From contig JALSGW010000016.1 in assembly GCA_026982585.1 (NCBI GenBank), positions 1-6,825 on the forward strand: a stretch of 6,825 nucleotides of DNA. Reading direction: 5' to 3'. Origin of the DNA: Alphaproteobacteria bacterium. Lineage in GTDB: Bacteria > Pseudomonadota > Alphaproteobacteria > Geminicoccales > Geminicoccaceae. Below are positions 1-6,825 of the stretch, piece by piece. A program made the position numbers and the translations under genes. Numbering within the stretch: position 1 is the first letter of the stretch; every line of letters begins with the position of its first letter. Below the pieces are notes generated by a model. That model saw only the letters and a list, made by a program, of their open reading frames with translations. It did not search any database and was not told the DNA's origin.

Positions 1-1148
1 GCCGCGCCAAGGGGCCGCTCTTTGGCCTGCCGGTCGGGGTCAAGGACGTGTTCGACACCCGGGACATGCCGACCGCCTTCGGCACCCGGATCCACGAGGG
101 CCGGCAGCCGCTGCGCGATGCCTGGGTGGTGGCGCGGCTGCGCGAGGCGGGGGCGATCATCGCCGGCAAGACGGTGACCGCCGAGATGGCGGCGCTCACC
201 CCGGGGCCGACCCGCCATCCCCGCGATCCCGAGCGCACCCCGGGCGGCTCGTCGATGGGCTCGGCGGCGGCGGTGGCGGCGGGGATGGTGCCGCTGGCGG
301 TCGGCACCCAGACCAACGGTTCGGTGATCCGGCCGGCCGCCTTCTGCGGCGTCTACGGGTTCAAGCCCAGCTTCGGCCTGATCCCGCGCACGGGATGTCT
401 GATGCAGGCGGACAGCCTGGATCACGTCGGGGTGTTCGGCCGCAGCCTCGCCGAGGTGGCGCTGCTCGCCGAAGTGCTGTGCGGTTTCGACCGCGACGAT
501 GCGGCCACCGTGCCGCGGGCCACACCCCCTCTTCGCGCACTCCTCGCAAGCGAACCGCCGGTTGCGCCCAAGCTCGCCTGGGTGCCCGGGCCCGGTTGGG
601 AGCGGTGCGAGACGGCGGTGCGCGAGGGTTTTGGCGAGATCGCGGAGGTATTGGGCGAGCGGCTCGTGCAGGTCGAGATGCCGCGGCCGTTCGCCGATGC
701 GGTGCTCGCTCACCGCATCGTGTGGACGGCGGAGATGGCCTATCACTTCCAACGGGAGTATGCGAAGGGCCCGGGAGGGCTGTCCGACGGCCTTCGCGCC
801 ATGATCGAGGAGGGCATGCGGGTCTCGGCGCTCGACTACCGCAAGGCGCTCGGGCTCAGGGAGAGCTGCCGGCGGGCGCTCGCCGAGATGTTCGAGGAGT
901 TCGACGCCATCCTCACCCCGGCGGCGCTGGGCGAGGCGCCCAGCGCGGAGACCACCGGCGATCCCATCTGCTGCACCTGGTGGACCTTCGTGGGCGCGCC
1001 GGCGCTCAGCCTGCCGCTGCTCGAGGGCGAGCGTGGGCTTCCCATCGGTGTGCAGCTGGTCGGCGAGATCGAGGGGGATGGGGCGCTGCTGCGTACCGCG
1101 CGCTGGCTCGAGGGCCGGCTTGCGGCCGCTCATGAGGAGGGGACATGA
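1..1148 (+). CDS. Amidase signature family hydrolase, 5' end missing
   Basis: Cytoplasmic amidohydrolase of the amidase signature (AS) family, which hydrolyses carboxamides to acid plus ammonia through a Ser-cisSer-Lys triad. The frame is open from the window edge (first full codon at 3) and gives 381 visible residues. The catalytic Lys lies in GLPVGVKD (Lys codon 42-44). The cis-Ser lies in GGSSMGSAAAVAAG (Ser codons 249-254). The probable nucleophile is the Ser of TNGSVIRPAAFCG (codon 321-323), followed by GFKPSFGLIPRTG. The C-terminal half carries the family's LTPAA, TGDP and LPIGVQLVG segments. Family members usually run about 390-500 residues, so perhaps 50-90 N-terminal residues lie outside the window. 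GTQTNGS replaces the commoner GTDTGGS, a variation known in the family. The exact substrate cannot be read. The gene overlaps the next one by ATGA, indicating one transcript. No triad residue is missing, so it should be active. Confidence 0.95.
   Translation, partial: RAKGPLFGLPVGVKDVFDTRDMPTAFGTRIHEGRQPLRDAWVVARLREAGAIIAGKTVTAEMAALTPGPTRHPRDPERTPGGSSMGSAAAVAAGMVPLAVGTQTNGSVIRPAAFCGVYGFKPSFGLIPRTGCLMQADSLDHVGVFGRSLAEVALLAEVLCGFDRDDAATVPRATPPLRALLASEPPVAPKLAWVPGPGWERCETAVREGFGEIAEVLGERLVQVEMPRPFADAVLAHRIVWTAEMAYHFQREYAKGPGGLSDGLRAMIEEGMRVSALDYRKALGLRESCRRALAEMFEEFDAILTPAALGEAPSAETTGDPICCTWWTFVGAPALSLPLLEGERGLPIGVQLVGEIEGDGALLRTARWLEGRLAAAHEEGT
1135..1140 (+). promoter_or_regulatory. Strong Shine-Dalgarno for the small membrane protein
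   Basis: AGGAGG, extended to AGGAGGGG, lies inside the last amidase codons and ends 4 nt before the ATG at 1145. A near-perfect anti-16S match placed at an ATGA stop/start overlap supports real translation of the following 59-codon frame. Confidence 0.75.
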
Positions 1149-1324
1149 CCGGAAAGCTCGCGGGGATCCTCGGCACCCTGTTGCTCGTCCTCTACGTGGG
1201 CTATCTGACCTATCGGGCGGGTTCCCTCGCGCTGGCGATCATCGTCGGCACCATCCTGTTCATGGCGGTCCTCGACCTCTATCAGACCGAGTTCCAGCGA
1301 CGCGAGAACAGCCGCCGCAGCTGA
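1145..1324 (+). CDS. Small two-TM membrane protein, unknown function
   Basis: Predicted 59-residue inner-membrane protein that I do not recognise as a named family. Two hydrophobic segments are visible, roughly residues 5-23 (LAGILGTLLLVLYVGYLTY) and 27-46 (SLALAIIVGTILFMAVLDLY). They are joined by a short loop containing Arg24 and followed by a polar, Arg-rich tail (QRRENSRRS). Lys4 and the basic tail suggest a hairpin with both ends in the cytoplasm. Its ATG overlaps the amidase TGA (ATGA), and a strong AGGAGG precedes it, so translation is probably coupled to the amidase. That makes a membrane partner or regulator of amidase function a possibility, but nothing in the sequence proves it. 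I judge the frame real because of the start signals and the hydrophobic pattern. Confidence 0.8.
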   Translation: MTGKLAGILGTLLLVLYVGYLTYRAGSLALAIIVGTILFMAVLDLYQTEFQRRENSRRS

Positions 1325-1388
1325 TCGATGGAGACGGAAGACCGCTGCCGGCACGGTAGGGAGGGCGCCTTTGTATCCGCGAACCGCT

Positions 1389-1409
1389 CCGGTCCGGCTG
1401 CGGGACCGG
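1389..1409. repeat. GC-rich inverted repeat in the 155-nt gap
   Basis: CCGGTCC (1389-1395), a 7-nt loop, then GGACCGG (1403-1409) form a perfect 7-bp dyad between the small membrane gene and the phosphodiesterase-like gene. No T-run follows, so it is not a convincing intrinsic terminator. An operator or an RNA hairpin is as likely. The right arm overlaps the 8-bp palindrome GACCGGTC (1404-1411). Confidence 0.4.
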
Positions 1410-1445
1410 TCGGTGCCGAAGAGTGCGGCGGTCGGCCGCGGTCGG
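1407..1445 (+). repeat. Three direct copies of CGGTCGG
   Basis: CGGTCGG occurs at 1407-1413, 1429-1435 and 1439-1445. Start-to-start distances are 22 and 10 nt, close to two and one helical turns, as would suit cooperative operator sites ahead of the gene starting at 1480. In DNA this GC-rich a 7-mer recurring three times may be chance. Confidence 0.3.
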
Positions 1446-1469
1446 GGGCCAGGGGGACGAGATCGGTGC

Positions 1470-1474
1470 GGGAG
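1470..1474 (+). promoter_or_regulatory. Shine-Dalgarno deciding the GTG start at 1480
   Basis: GGGAG ends 5 nt before GTG 1480. The in-frame GTG at 1423 would add 19 residues of low-complexity Gly/Arg-rich sequence with no family match, so 1480 is preferred. Confidence 0.6.
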
Positions 1475-1479
1475 TAACC

Positions 1480-2970
1480 GTGTCTGCATTGCTCGCCCTT
1501 GGCCTGGACGCCTTCGATCTCTTGAGATTTCGCAAGCTGCTCGCAGAGGGAAAGCTGCCCCATCTCGCCTGCCTGCTCGAGCGGGCGGCCTTGCACGAGC
1601 TCGAGATGGAATGGCCCGGCGTGCCCTCCGATCCCTGGCGGAGCTTCGTGCTCGACCATCCCTATGAGGTCCACGGCTGCCTCTACAACAAGCGCTGGAA
1701 TCCGGAGCGGTTGAGCTGGGAGTTCGCTTCGCTGTACGCGGGCGGGCGCAGACCCTTCTGGGAGCGGGCGCGGGCAAGGGGCCTCAGGGTGGCGGTGGTG
1801 GACGTGCCCCACGCGCCGGACCCGAGCGAGGATCCGGCCGAGGTGGCGATCGCGGGATGGCAGCGTCACGACGCCGGCCCGGTGGGGGTATGGCCGCCGC
1901 AGCTGGCCGCCGAATTGGGGCCGCCCCCCGGGCTGGGGCCGGAACCGTACGGACATCTCACTCCCAACGATCTTTTGGAGGTCAAGGAACGCTGCCTCGC
2001 CGCCTGCGAGCAGGCGGGTGCGTTGGTGGCGCGGCTTGTGCGGCGGCGCATGGCGGACGTCTATCTGGTGGCGTTCGGAGCCGCCCATCGGGCCGGGCAT
2101 TATCTATGGGATCCGCTGCTGTGGGAGCGGGTGGGGCTGTGGCCAAAGGGAGCCGGGGCGCCCTTCGTCTCCGCCCTCGACGAGGTCTACCAGGCGCTCG
2201 ACCGGGCGGTAGGGCGGATCCTCGACGAGGCACCGGCGGACGCCCGTACCCTGGTCTTCGCCCTGCACGGCATGGGGGCGGAGGTGCCCTGGAACGACCT
2301 GTTCGATCGGCTCCTGGCCCTGGTCACAGGTGGAAGACCCGGCGACGGCGGCTCCGGGTCGGGCAGGCTCACCCGCTTGCGGCGTTCGCGGGCGGCGTTC
2401 TGGCTCGCGCGACGGCTTCCCCGCAGGGTGCAGGAGCATTTTGCGGCGCTCCTCGGGCGCTGGTCGCGCGACTGGCAAAGGACGCGCTGTTTCGCGCTGC
2501 CGAGCGAGGGCTACGGTGCGGTGCGGGTCAACCTGATGGGCCGGGAGCGCTACGGTTGTGTGCGGCCCGGGCCGGCGTATGAGGAATTGCTCGCCGAGCT
2601 TGCCGAGGGGTTCCTTGGCCTTCGGGAGTTGGAGAGCGGGGAGCCGGTCGTGGCCGCCGTCCACCGCGTCGATCGGCTCGCCCGAGACGGGCCGGGGCGG
2701 AGATCCCTGCCCGATCTGGTGGTCACCTGGCGGGAAGGGGTGGGGCTCGGCTCGCGGGGCGTGCGGACGGCGGACGGCCGCACGCTCGCCTTCGATCGGC
2801 CGCTCGTGCCGCATTCGCGCCGCAGCGGGGCGCACCGGCCGCACGGTTTCCTGTTGGCGGAGGACCGGATCCTGGCCGCAGGGTCCGGCCTCCGTCAGCT
2901 GCGCAGCACCCGCGATCTGCCGCGCTTGATCCGCGCCCTCGCGGGTATGGAGGATCGCATCCCGGACTAG
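1480..2970 (+). CDS. Alkaline phosphatase superfamily / type I phosphodiesterase-like protein
   Basis: Predicted 496-residue metal-dependent phospho- or sulfo-ester hydrolase of the alkaline phosphatase fold. It starts directly on the first core strand (ALLALGLDAFD, Asp10 as the usual first ligand) with no signal peptide, so a cytoplasmic location is likely. The nucleophile region is VPSDPWRSF, with Ser50 the best candidate, followed by HPYEVHG (60-66). A second metal region is AAHRAGHYLW (His203, His207). The third region reads ALHGMG (His263). The C-terminal domain carries AVRVNLMGRERYGCVRPG (347-364), PDLVVTW (411-417) and SGAHRPHGFLLA (His452). These match type I phosphodiesterase families in order and spacing. 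Two expected Asp ligands appear replaced, by His203 and by Leu262 in place of the Asp of DHGMG. A Gly-rich linker (about 285-296) precedes an Arg-rich helical insert. Substrate is unknown. The gene converges on a flippase, which hints at envelope glycan or lipid metabolism. Confidence 0.85.
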   Translation: MSALLALGLDAFDLLRFRKLLAEGKLPHLACLLERAALHELEMEWPGVPSDPWRSFVLDHPYEVHGCLYNKRWNPERLSWEFASLYAGGRRPFWERARARGLRVAVVDVPHAPDPSEDPAEVAIAGWQRHDAGPVGVWPPQLAAELGPPPGLGPEPYGHLTPNDLLEVKERCLAACEQAGALVARLVRRRMADVYLVAFGAAHRAGHYLWDPLLWERVGLWPKGAGAPFVSALDEVYQALDRAVGRILDEAPADARTLVFALHGMGAEVPWNDLFDRLLALVTGGRPGDGGSGSGRLTRLRRSRAAFWLARRLPRRVQEHFAALLGRWSRDWQRTRCFALPSEGYGAVRVNLMGRERYGCVRPGPAYEELLAELAEGFLGLRELESGEPVVAAVHRVDRLARDGPGRRSLPDLVVTWREGVGLGSRGVRTADGRTLAFDRPLVPHSRRSGAHRPHGFLLAEDRILAAGSGLRQLRSTRDLPRLIRALAGMEDRIPD

Positions 2971-2995
2971 GCGGCGCTCGCCGCTCGATAGGCGA
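2971..2995. other. Convergent intergenic gap with weak hairpins
   Basis: The 50-nt gap between the two convergent stop codons holds GCGGC-GCTC-GCCGC (2971-2984) and an overlapping, alternative TCGCC/GGCGA pair (2978-2982 with 2991-2995). Stems are only 5 bp and no T-run follows on either strand. A bidirectional terminator would be expected here, but the support is weak. Confidence 0.25.
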
Positions 2996-3020
2996 ACGGG
3001 CGCACGACGATCCCGCAGCT

Positions 3021-4448
3021 TCAGGACGGGGCGGCGACGGTGGCGGCACGGGCGAGGCCGAGCAGCGTGGCGGCCGCCATCCACAAGAGGGCGAGCAGCG
3101 GCAGCTTCCACAAAAGCTCCAATGATCCTGCGGGGAGGAGGACCGCGGCACCGGTCAGGATCGCGGCCAGGGTCAGCGGACGGGACCACACCCGCGGCCA
3201 CAGGCGCAAGGGCAGCAGGCTGCCGAGGCTCAAGACCCCGCCTGCGAGAACCGCAGCCGAGGAAGCCAAAGCGGCGCCCGGCAGGCCGAGCGAGGGGGTG
3301 AGGGCCAGTACGCCGGCGCCGAGCGCACCGAGCATGGACCAGGCCCAGAGCGCGGCGATGCGGCCCCTTCCGGTTGCCACCAAAGCGGCGCTCGCCACCG
3401 CGAACAGGGTCTCGCCGACGCCGAAGCCGATCGCCAGGACGGCGAAGAGCGGGGCCGCCTCCCGATAGCCCGCCCCGAACAGAAGCTCCATCACCGATGC
3501 GGCTTCCACCGCCAAGACCGCACAGGCAGGGAGCAACAGGGCGAGCAGCAGCTCCGCCCCGGGCGCCACGGTGGTCGCCGGATCATCGCCCCGCTTTTGC
3601 GCGCGTGCGAGGTCGTGGAGCACCACCGGCGCGAGTCCCAGGCCCAGGGCCTGGGGCGCCCTGGCCAACGCCAGCGCGGCCACATAGCCGCCGAGCACGG
3701 TGCCGGGGCTGAGGGCCGCCACCAGCCACAGGCTCAGGTGCGGCAGGAGGTTCTGGGCGAGGGTGCGCAGCCACACCGGCAGGGCGGTCGCGGCCAGGGG
3801 TTTGAGCAACGTCGGGCGCGGCGGCGCGCGGGGCAAGGCGAGCCGCCAGAGGCCGAATGCGACCGCGACCGCGGAGGCGGCGATGATGGCCACCAGCGCC
3901 CCTTCCACGCTGGGCCAGAAGAGGACCACAACCAGCGCCCCCACGAGCCGGGCCGCGGCATAGAGCACCACCAAAAGCGCCCGCAGCCGGAATCGACCCT
4001 GGCCGGCGGCGAGCGAGACCCAGAGGAAATAGAAGGCGAACACCGGGATGTCGAAGGCGGCGAGACGCACAAGTGCGCTGCCGCCGGGAAGCCCGAGGGC
4101 CGAGGCGATGGCGGGGGCGGCCAGCCACAGGGCGAGGAAGGCGAACAGCGCCGCCGCCAGGGTGAGCAGGGCCGAAAGCGGGATCACCTGCTCCGCGGGC
4201 CGGCCCTCGGCGAGCAGCTTGAGGGCGGCGGTGGGAATGCCGAGGCGGGCCACCAGCTCCACCGACAACAGCAGCGACGCCACCACCCCGTAGACGCCGA
4301 AACCCTCGGGGCCGAGCGCGCGCGCGAGCAACAGCGCCACCAGATAACCGCACAGGGTGGCGAACAGCTGCGCACCCACATTGATGCCCCCGCGGGCGAC
4401 CAGCCCTCGCACCGCGTTCAACCCTCGCGCAAAGAGCCGCGGCCGCAA
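3021..4448 (-). CDS. Oligosaccharide flippase-like membrane protein (Wzx/MOP type)
   Basis: Predicted 475-residue inner-membrane transporter of the MOP superfamily polysaccharide-export group, whose members flip lipid-linked glycans to the periplasmic face. The protein is almost wholly hydrophobic with about 14 membrane segments. The opening INVGAQLFATLCGYLVALL, then ARALGPEGFGVYG, is the typical first helix and loop of Wzx-like proteins. Later landmarks are AAGQGRFRLRAL, the central LKPLAATALPVWL, and MELLFGAGYREAAPLF, which matches the conserved segment ahead of TM10. The TTG at 4448 is chosen because AAGGA sits 7 nt upstream. TTG 4421 and GTG 4412 are alternatives giving slightly shorter proteins; no ATG fits. 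Sequence further upstream in frame reads out of frame through the livF-like gene and is not protein-like. The gene follows livF by 92 nt on the same strand, so co-transcription is possible. No glycosyltransferase is visible nearby, so the cargo is unknown. Confidence 0.85.
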   Translation of the reverse strand: MRPRLFARGLNAVRGLVARGGINVGAQLFATLCGYLVALLLARALGPEGFGVYGVVASLLLSVELVARLGIPTAALKLLAEGRPAEQVIPLSALLTLAAALFAFLALWLAAPAIASALGLPGGSALVRLAAFDIPVFAFYFLWVSLAAGQGRFRLRALLVVLYAAARLVGALVVVLFWPSVEGALVAIIAASAVAVAFGLWRLALPRAPPRPTLLKPLAATALPVWLRTLAQNLLPHLSLWLVAALSPGTVLGGYVAALALARAPQALGLGLAPVVLHDLARAQKRGDDPATTVAPGAELLLALLLPACAVLAVEAASVMELLFGAGYREAAPLFAVLAIGFGVGETLFAVASAALVATGRGRIAALWAWSMLGALGAGVLALTPSLGLPGAALASSAAVLAGGVLSLGSLLPLRLWPRVWSRPLTLAAILTGAAVLLPAGSLELLWKLPLLALLWMAAATLLGLARAATVAAPS

Positions 4449-4455
4449 TCTCCTG

Positions 4456-4460
4456 TCCTT
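4456..4460 (-). promoter_or_regulatory. Shine-Dalgarno supporting the TTG start at 4448
   Basis: On the minus strand AAGGA (4460-4456) is followed by 7 nt and then TTG (4448-4446). It is the best-spaced ribosome site near the N-terminus of the flippase-like gene, though the rare TTG start leaves doubt. Confidence 0.45.
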
Positions 4461-4540
4461 CGCCCCGGCACGCAAGTCAACTGCGGGCGATCCGCTCCTC
4501 CGCCATCCACACGGTCCGGGGCGGCCGGCTGGGCCTGCGT

Positions 4541-5245
<705 letters not shown>

Positions 5246-5250
5246 GCCGC

Positions 5251-6018
5251 TCACCCTCGGGCCGGCAGGGAGGTCGGCGCGTCGCCGAGATAGACGTCGC
5301 GCACCGTGGGATCCGTGCGCACGGCGGCGGGCGGTCCCTCCGCCACCAAGCGGCCGCGGTCCATCACCATCACCCATTCCGCGAAACGGAACACCACCTC
5401 GAGGTCGTGTTCGGTGAACAGCAATGCCACCCCGAGCCGCCGGCGCAGGTCCAAGAGCAGTTCCATGAGCGCGAACCGTTCCCCGAGCGCCATGCCGGCG
5501 GTGGGCTCGTCCAGCAGCAGCAGCGCCGGCTTGTGGGCGAGGGCGATGGCCACCTCGAGCCGCTTGAGATCGGCGAAGGGGAGGTTGTGGGCCGGCTGGT
5601 CGTCGTGATCCGCGAGGCCCACCAGCACAAGCAGCTCCCGCGCCCGTTCGCGGTTTCGGCGGGCAAACGACCCCCACGGCGCAAAACCGCCCCGATCCGC
5701 CGCGAGCAGCGCCATCTGGACGTTCTCGCGCACGGTCATGGAGGAAAACACGGCGCAATGCTGGAAGGTGCGCGCAAGGCCGAGCCGGACGATCTGCTGG
5801 GGGCTCCGCCCAGTGATGTCGGCGCCCCGAAAGCGCACCCGTCCGCCGTCTGGCGGAAGGAAACCCGAGATCAGTTGAAAGCAGGTGGTCTTGCCGGCTC
5901 CGTTGGGGCCGATCAGCGCCCGCACCTGGCCCGCCGGCACCGAGAAGCTCACCCCGTCCACGGCCCGCACGCCCCCGTAGGACTTGCAGAGCCCCTCCAC
6001 CTCCAGCACCGGGCTCAT
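5251..6018 (-). CDS. livG: Branched-chain amino acid-type ABC importer ATPase, LivG-like
   Basis: Second cytoplasmic ATPase of the importer, 255 residues, the normal LivG length. It opens with VLEVEGLCKSYGGVRAVDGV. Walker A is GPNGAGKTT (37-45). The Q-loop is ARTFQHCAVFSSMTVREN (Gln86). Walker B is LLLLDEP (166-172) with TAGMA. The switch His is His204 in FTEHDLEVVF. The C-terminal TDPTVRDVYLGD is the tail typical of LivG. The ABC signature is unusual: LPFADLKRLE (146-155) stands where LivG normally has LSYGDQRRLE, so the Ser, Gly and Gln of the motif are all changed. The surrounding residues are well conserved, so decay is unlikely. I recall related variants (LPYAD type) in some HAAT clades but cannot check. 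The ATG at 6018 overlaps the livM stop (ATGA), and GGAGG at 6034-6030 lies 11 nt upstream. Long upstream extension in this frame is only a shadow of livM. Confidence 0.94.
   Translation of the reverse strand: MSPVLEVEGLCKSYGGVRAVDGVSFSVPAGQVRALIGPNGAGKTTCFQLISGFLPPDGGRVRFRGADITGRSPQQIVRLGLARTFQHCAVFSSMTVRENVQMALLAADRGGFAPWGSFARRNRERARELLVLVGLADHDDQPAHNLPFADLKRLEVAIALAHKPALLLLDEPTAGMALGERFALMELLLDLRRRLGVALLFTEHDLEVVFRFAEWVMVMDRGRLVAEGPPAAVRTDPTVRDVYLGDAPTSLPARG
5254..5258 (-). promoter_or_regulatory. Shine-Dalgarno deciding the livF start
   Basis: GAGGG (minus strand, 5258-5254) lies 8 nt before ATG 5245 and directly against the alternative GTG 5254, which itself overlaps the livG stop as GTGA. 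Spacing favours the ATG. Confidence 0.55.
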
Positions 6019-6825
6019 GGGCGTCGCAACCTCCGCCGCGCTCCCAGCAAGAGCCGCCGCAGGCCGCCCGCGATGCCGTCCGGGAGCAGGAGCACCAGCG
6101 CCAGGATGGCGCCGCCGAGGAGCGCGCGCCAGTAGGGCAGGCGGCTCAGTGCGTCCTCGAGCAGGGTGTATGTGAAGGCGCCCACCTGGGGTCCGAACAG
6201 GGAGCCGACCCCGCCCAACAGCACCATCACAAGCCCGTCCACCGAGCGGGCCACCGCCAGCTCGTCGGGAAACACGCTGCCCTTGGCGAAGGCGAACAGA
6301 CCGCCCGCGAGACCGGCGAACAGGCCGGAAAGGGCGAAGGCGGTGCGCTGGAACCAGACGGGATCGAGGCCGATCGCGGCCATGCGCAAGGGATGGTCGC
6401 GCGCCCCGCGCAGCCCGTAGCCGAAGGGCGTGAACACCAGGAGACGGAGAACCGTCAGGGAGAGACCGCAGAGGGCGAGGGCGAGGTAGTAGAAACCCGC
6501 CTTGTCGGCGAGCCAGGCGGGCGGCCAGATGCCGAGCAGCCCGTCGTCGCCGCCGGTGACCGCATCCCATTGCACCGCGGTCGCCCACAACAGCTGCGCC
6601 ACCGCCAGGGTCAGCATGGCCAGATAGATGCCCGAGAGCCGCGCGCACAGCCAACCCACGAGCCAGGCGGCGAGCCCGGCCGCCGCGGGGGCCAGGGCAA
6701 GGGCCGGCAGCATGGCGGCGCCCAGATGGGTCACGGCGAGGGCGGCGGCATAGGCGCCGAGACCGAAGAAGGCGGCATGGCCGAACGACACCATCCCACC
6801 CGGTCCGATCAGCAGATGCAGGCTC
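6015..6825 (-). CDS. livM: Branched-chain amino acid-type ABC importer permease, LivM-like, 5' end missing
   Basis: Inner-membrane permease subunit of the HAAT importer. 269 residues are visible and the frame stays open through the right edge: the codons before the internal ATG at 6794 encode SLHLLIGPGG, continuing into MVSFGHAAFFGLGAYAAAL, the standard early LivM motif. That ATG is therefore not the start. Later landmarks are GGDDGLLGI (periplasmic loop), FTPFGYGLRGARDHPLRMAAIGLD (cytoplasmic coupling loop contacting the ATPases, Arg-rich), then LSGLFAGLAGGLFAFAKG and VMVLLGGVGSLFGPQVGA. About eight membrane segments are visible, and the protein ends in a basic tail. Typical LivM proteins exceed 300 residues, so perhaps 40-80 residues are missing. 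The stop overlaps livG by 4 nt. The partner permease LivH is expected upstream, outside the window. Substrate (branched-chain amino acid, amide or urea) cannot be decided. Confidence 0.93.
   Translation of the reverse strand, partial: SLHLLIGPGGMVSFGHAAFFGLGAYAAALAVTHLGAAMLPALALAPAAAGLAAWLVGWLCARLSGIYLAMLTLAVAQLLWATAVQWDAVTGGDDGLLGIWPPAWLADKAGFYYLALALCGLSLTVLRLLVFTPFGYGLRGARDHPLRMAAIGLDPVWFQRTAFALSGLFAGLAGGLFAFAKGSVFPDELAVARSVDGLVMVLLGGVGSLFGPQVGAFTYTLLEDALSRLPYWRALLGGAILALVLLLPDGIAGGLRRLLLGARRRLRRP

Noticed and set aside
395..1135. 246-codon plus-strand frame inside the amidase
   Set aside because: Arg/Gly/Ala-rich and motif-free; the overlapping amidase frame holds the whole catalytic signature.
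1328..1477. 49-codon frame starting 3 nt after the small membrane gene and ending 2 nt before GTG 1480
   Set aside because: The position would suit a coupled leader, but no clear ribosome site precedes it and the predicted peptide is low-complexity Gly/Arg-rich. Kept only as a remote possibility.
2978..2995. TCGCC/GGCGA pairing as an intrinsic terminator between convergent genes
   Set aside because: The stem is only 5 bp with an 8-nt loop and no T-run on either strand, so it does not meet the usual criteria.
2104..3201. 365-codon open frame on the minus strand, antisense to the phosphodiesterase-like gene
   Set aside because: Its residues are Pro/Arg/Gly-rich with no recognisable motif. It runs through the convergent gap and into the opposite gene, as expected from antisense shadows of GC-rich codon bias.
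4475..4480. TTGACT on the minus strand upstream of the flippase-like gene, a possible -35 box
   Set aside because: No TATAAT-like sequence lies 16-18 nt downstream, and transcription would start at or past the preferred start codon.
5246..5758. N-terminal extension of the livF frame into livG
   Set aside because: The extra residues are an out-of-frame reading of livG; the conserved LivF N-terminus and a good ribosome site fix the start at 5245.
6019..6654. N-terminal extension of the livG frame into livM
   Set aside because: It is an out-of-frame reading of the livM membrane segments. LivG homology begins just after the ATG at 6018, which overlaps the livM stop.

Overview
The window reads as a stretch of a high-GC bacterial chromosome (around 70% GC by eye), most likely from a proteobacterium. 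The evidence is strong G/C third-position bias, dense gene packing with ATGA-type overlaps, GTG/TTG starts, and a branched-chain-amino-acid-type (HAAT) ABC importer of the kind common in alpha-, beta- and gammaproteobacteria. Species cannot be assigned from the sequence alone. I see no rRNA or tRNA gene, IS element, CRISPR array or attachment site.

Layout. On the + strand, the left edge cuts into an amidase-signature-family hydrolase (1-1148). It overlaps by 4 nt a 59-residue protein with two predicted membrane segments (1145-1324). A 155-nt gap containing an inverted repeat and three CGGTCGG copies follows. Next comes a 496-residue alkaline-phosphatase-superfamily (type I phosphodiesterase-like) protein (1480-2970). 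It faces, across a 50-nt gap, a minus-strand MOP-superfamily oligosaccharide-flippase-like protein of about 14 membrane segments (4448-3021). Upstream of the flippase on the minus strand lies a tightly overlapping importer operon read right to left: livM-like permease (cut by the right edge), livG-like ATPase and livF-like ATPase (6825-4541). The second permease (livH) and the periplasmic binding protein (livK) would be expected beyond the right edge.

How the genes may work together. LivM, LivG and LivF form part of one importer for branched-chain amino acids, or for amides or urea, which related systems carry. The nearby amidase could act on an imported amide, but it sits on the other strand and the link is inference. 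The flippase and the phosphodiesterase-like protein converge between the two nitrogen-related blocks and may belong to envelope glycan or lipid metabolism, which is also only inferred. The most unusual observations are the altered metal-site residues of the phosphatase-superfamily protein, the non-canonical ABC signature of the LivG-like ATPase, and the small membrane protein coupled to the amidase. I do not see clear proof of a new system.
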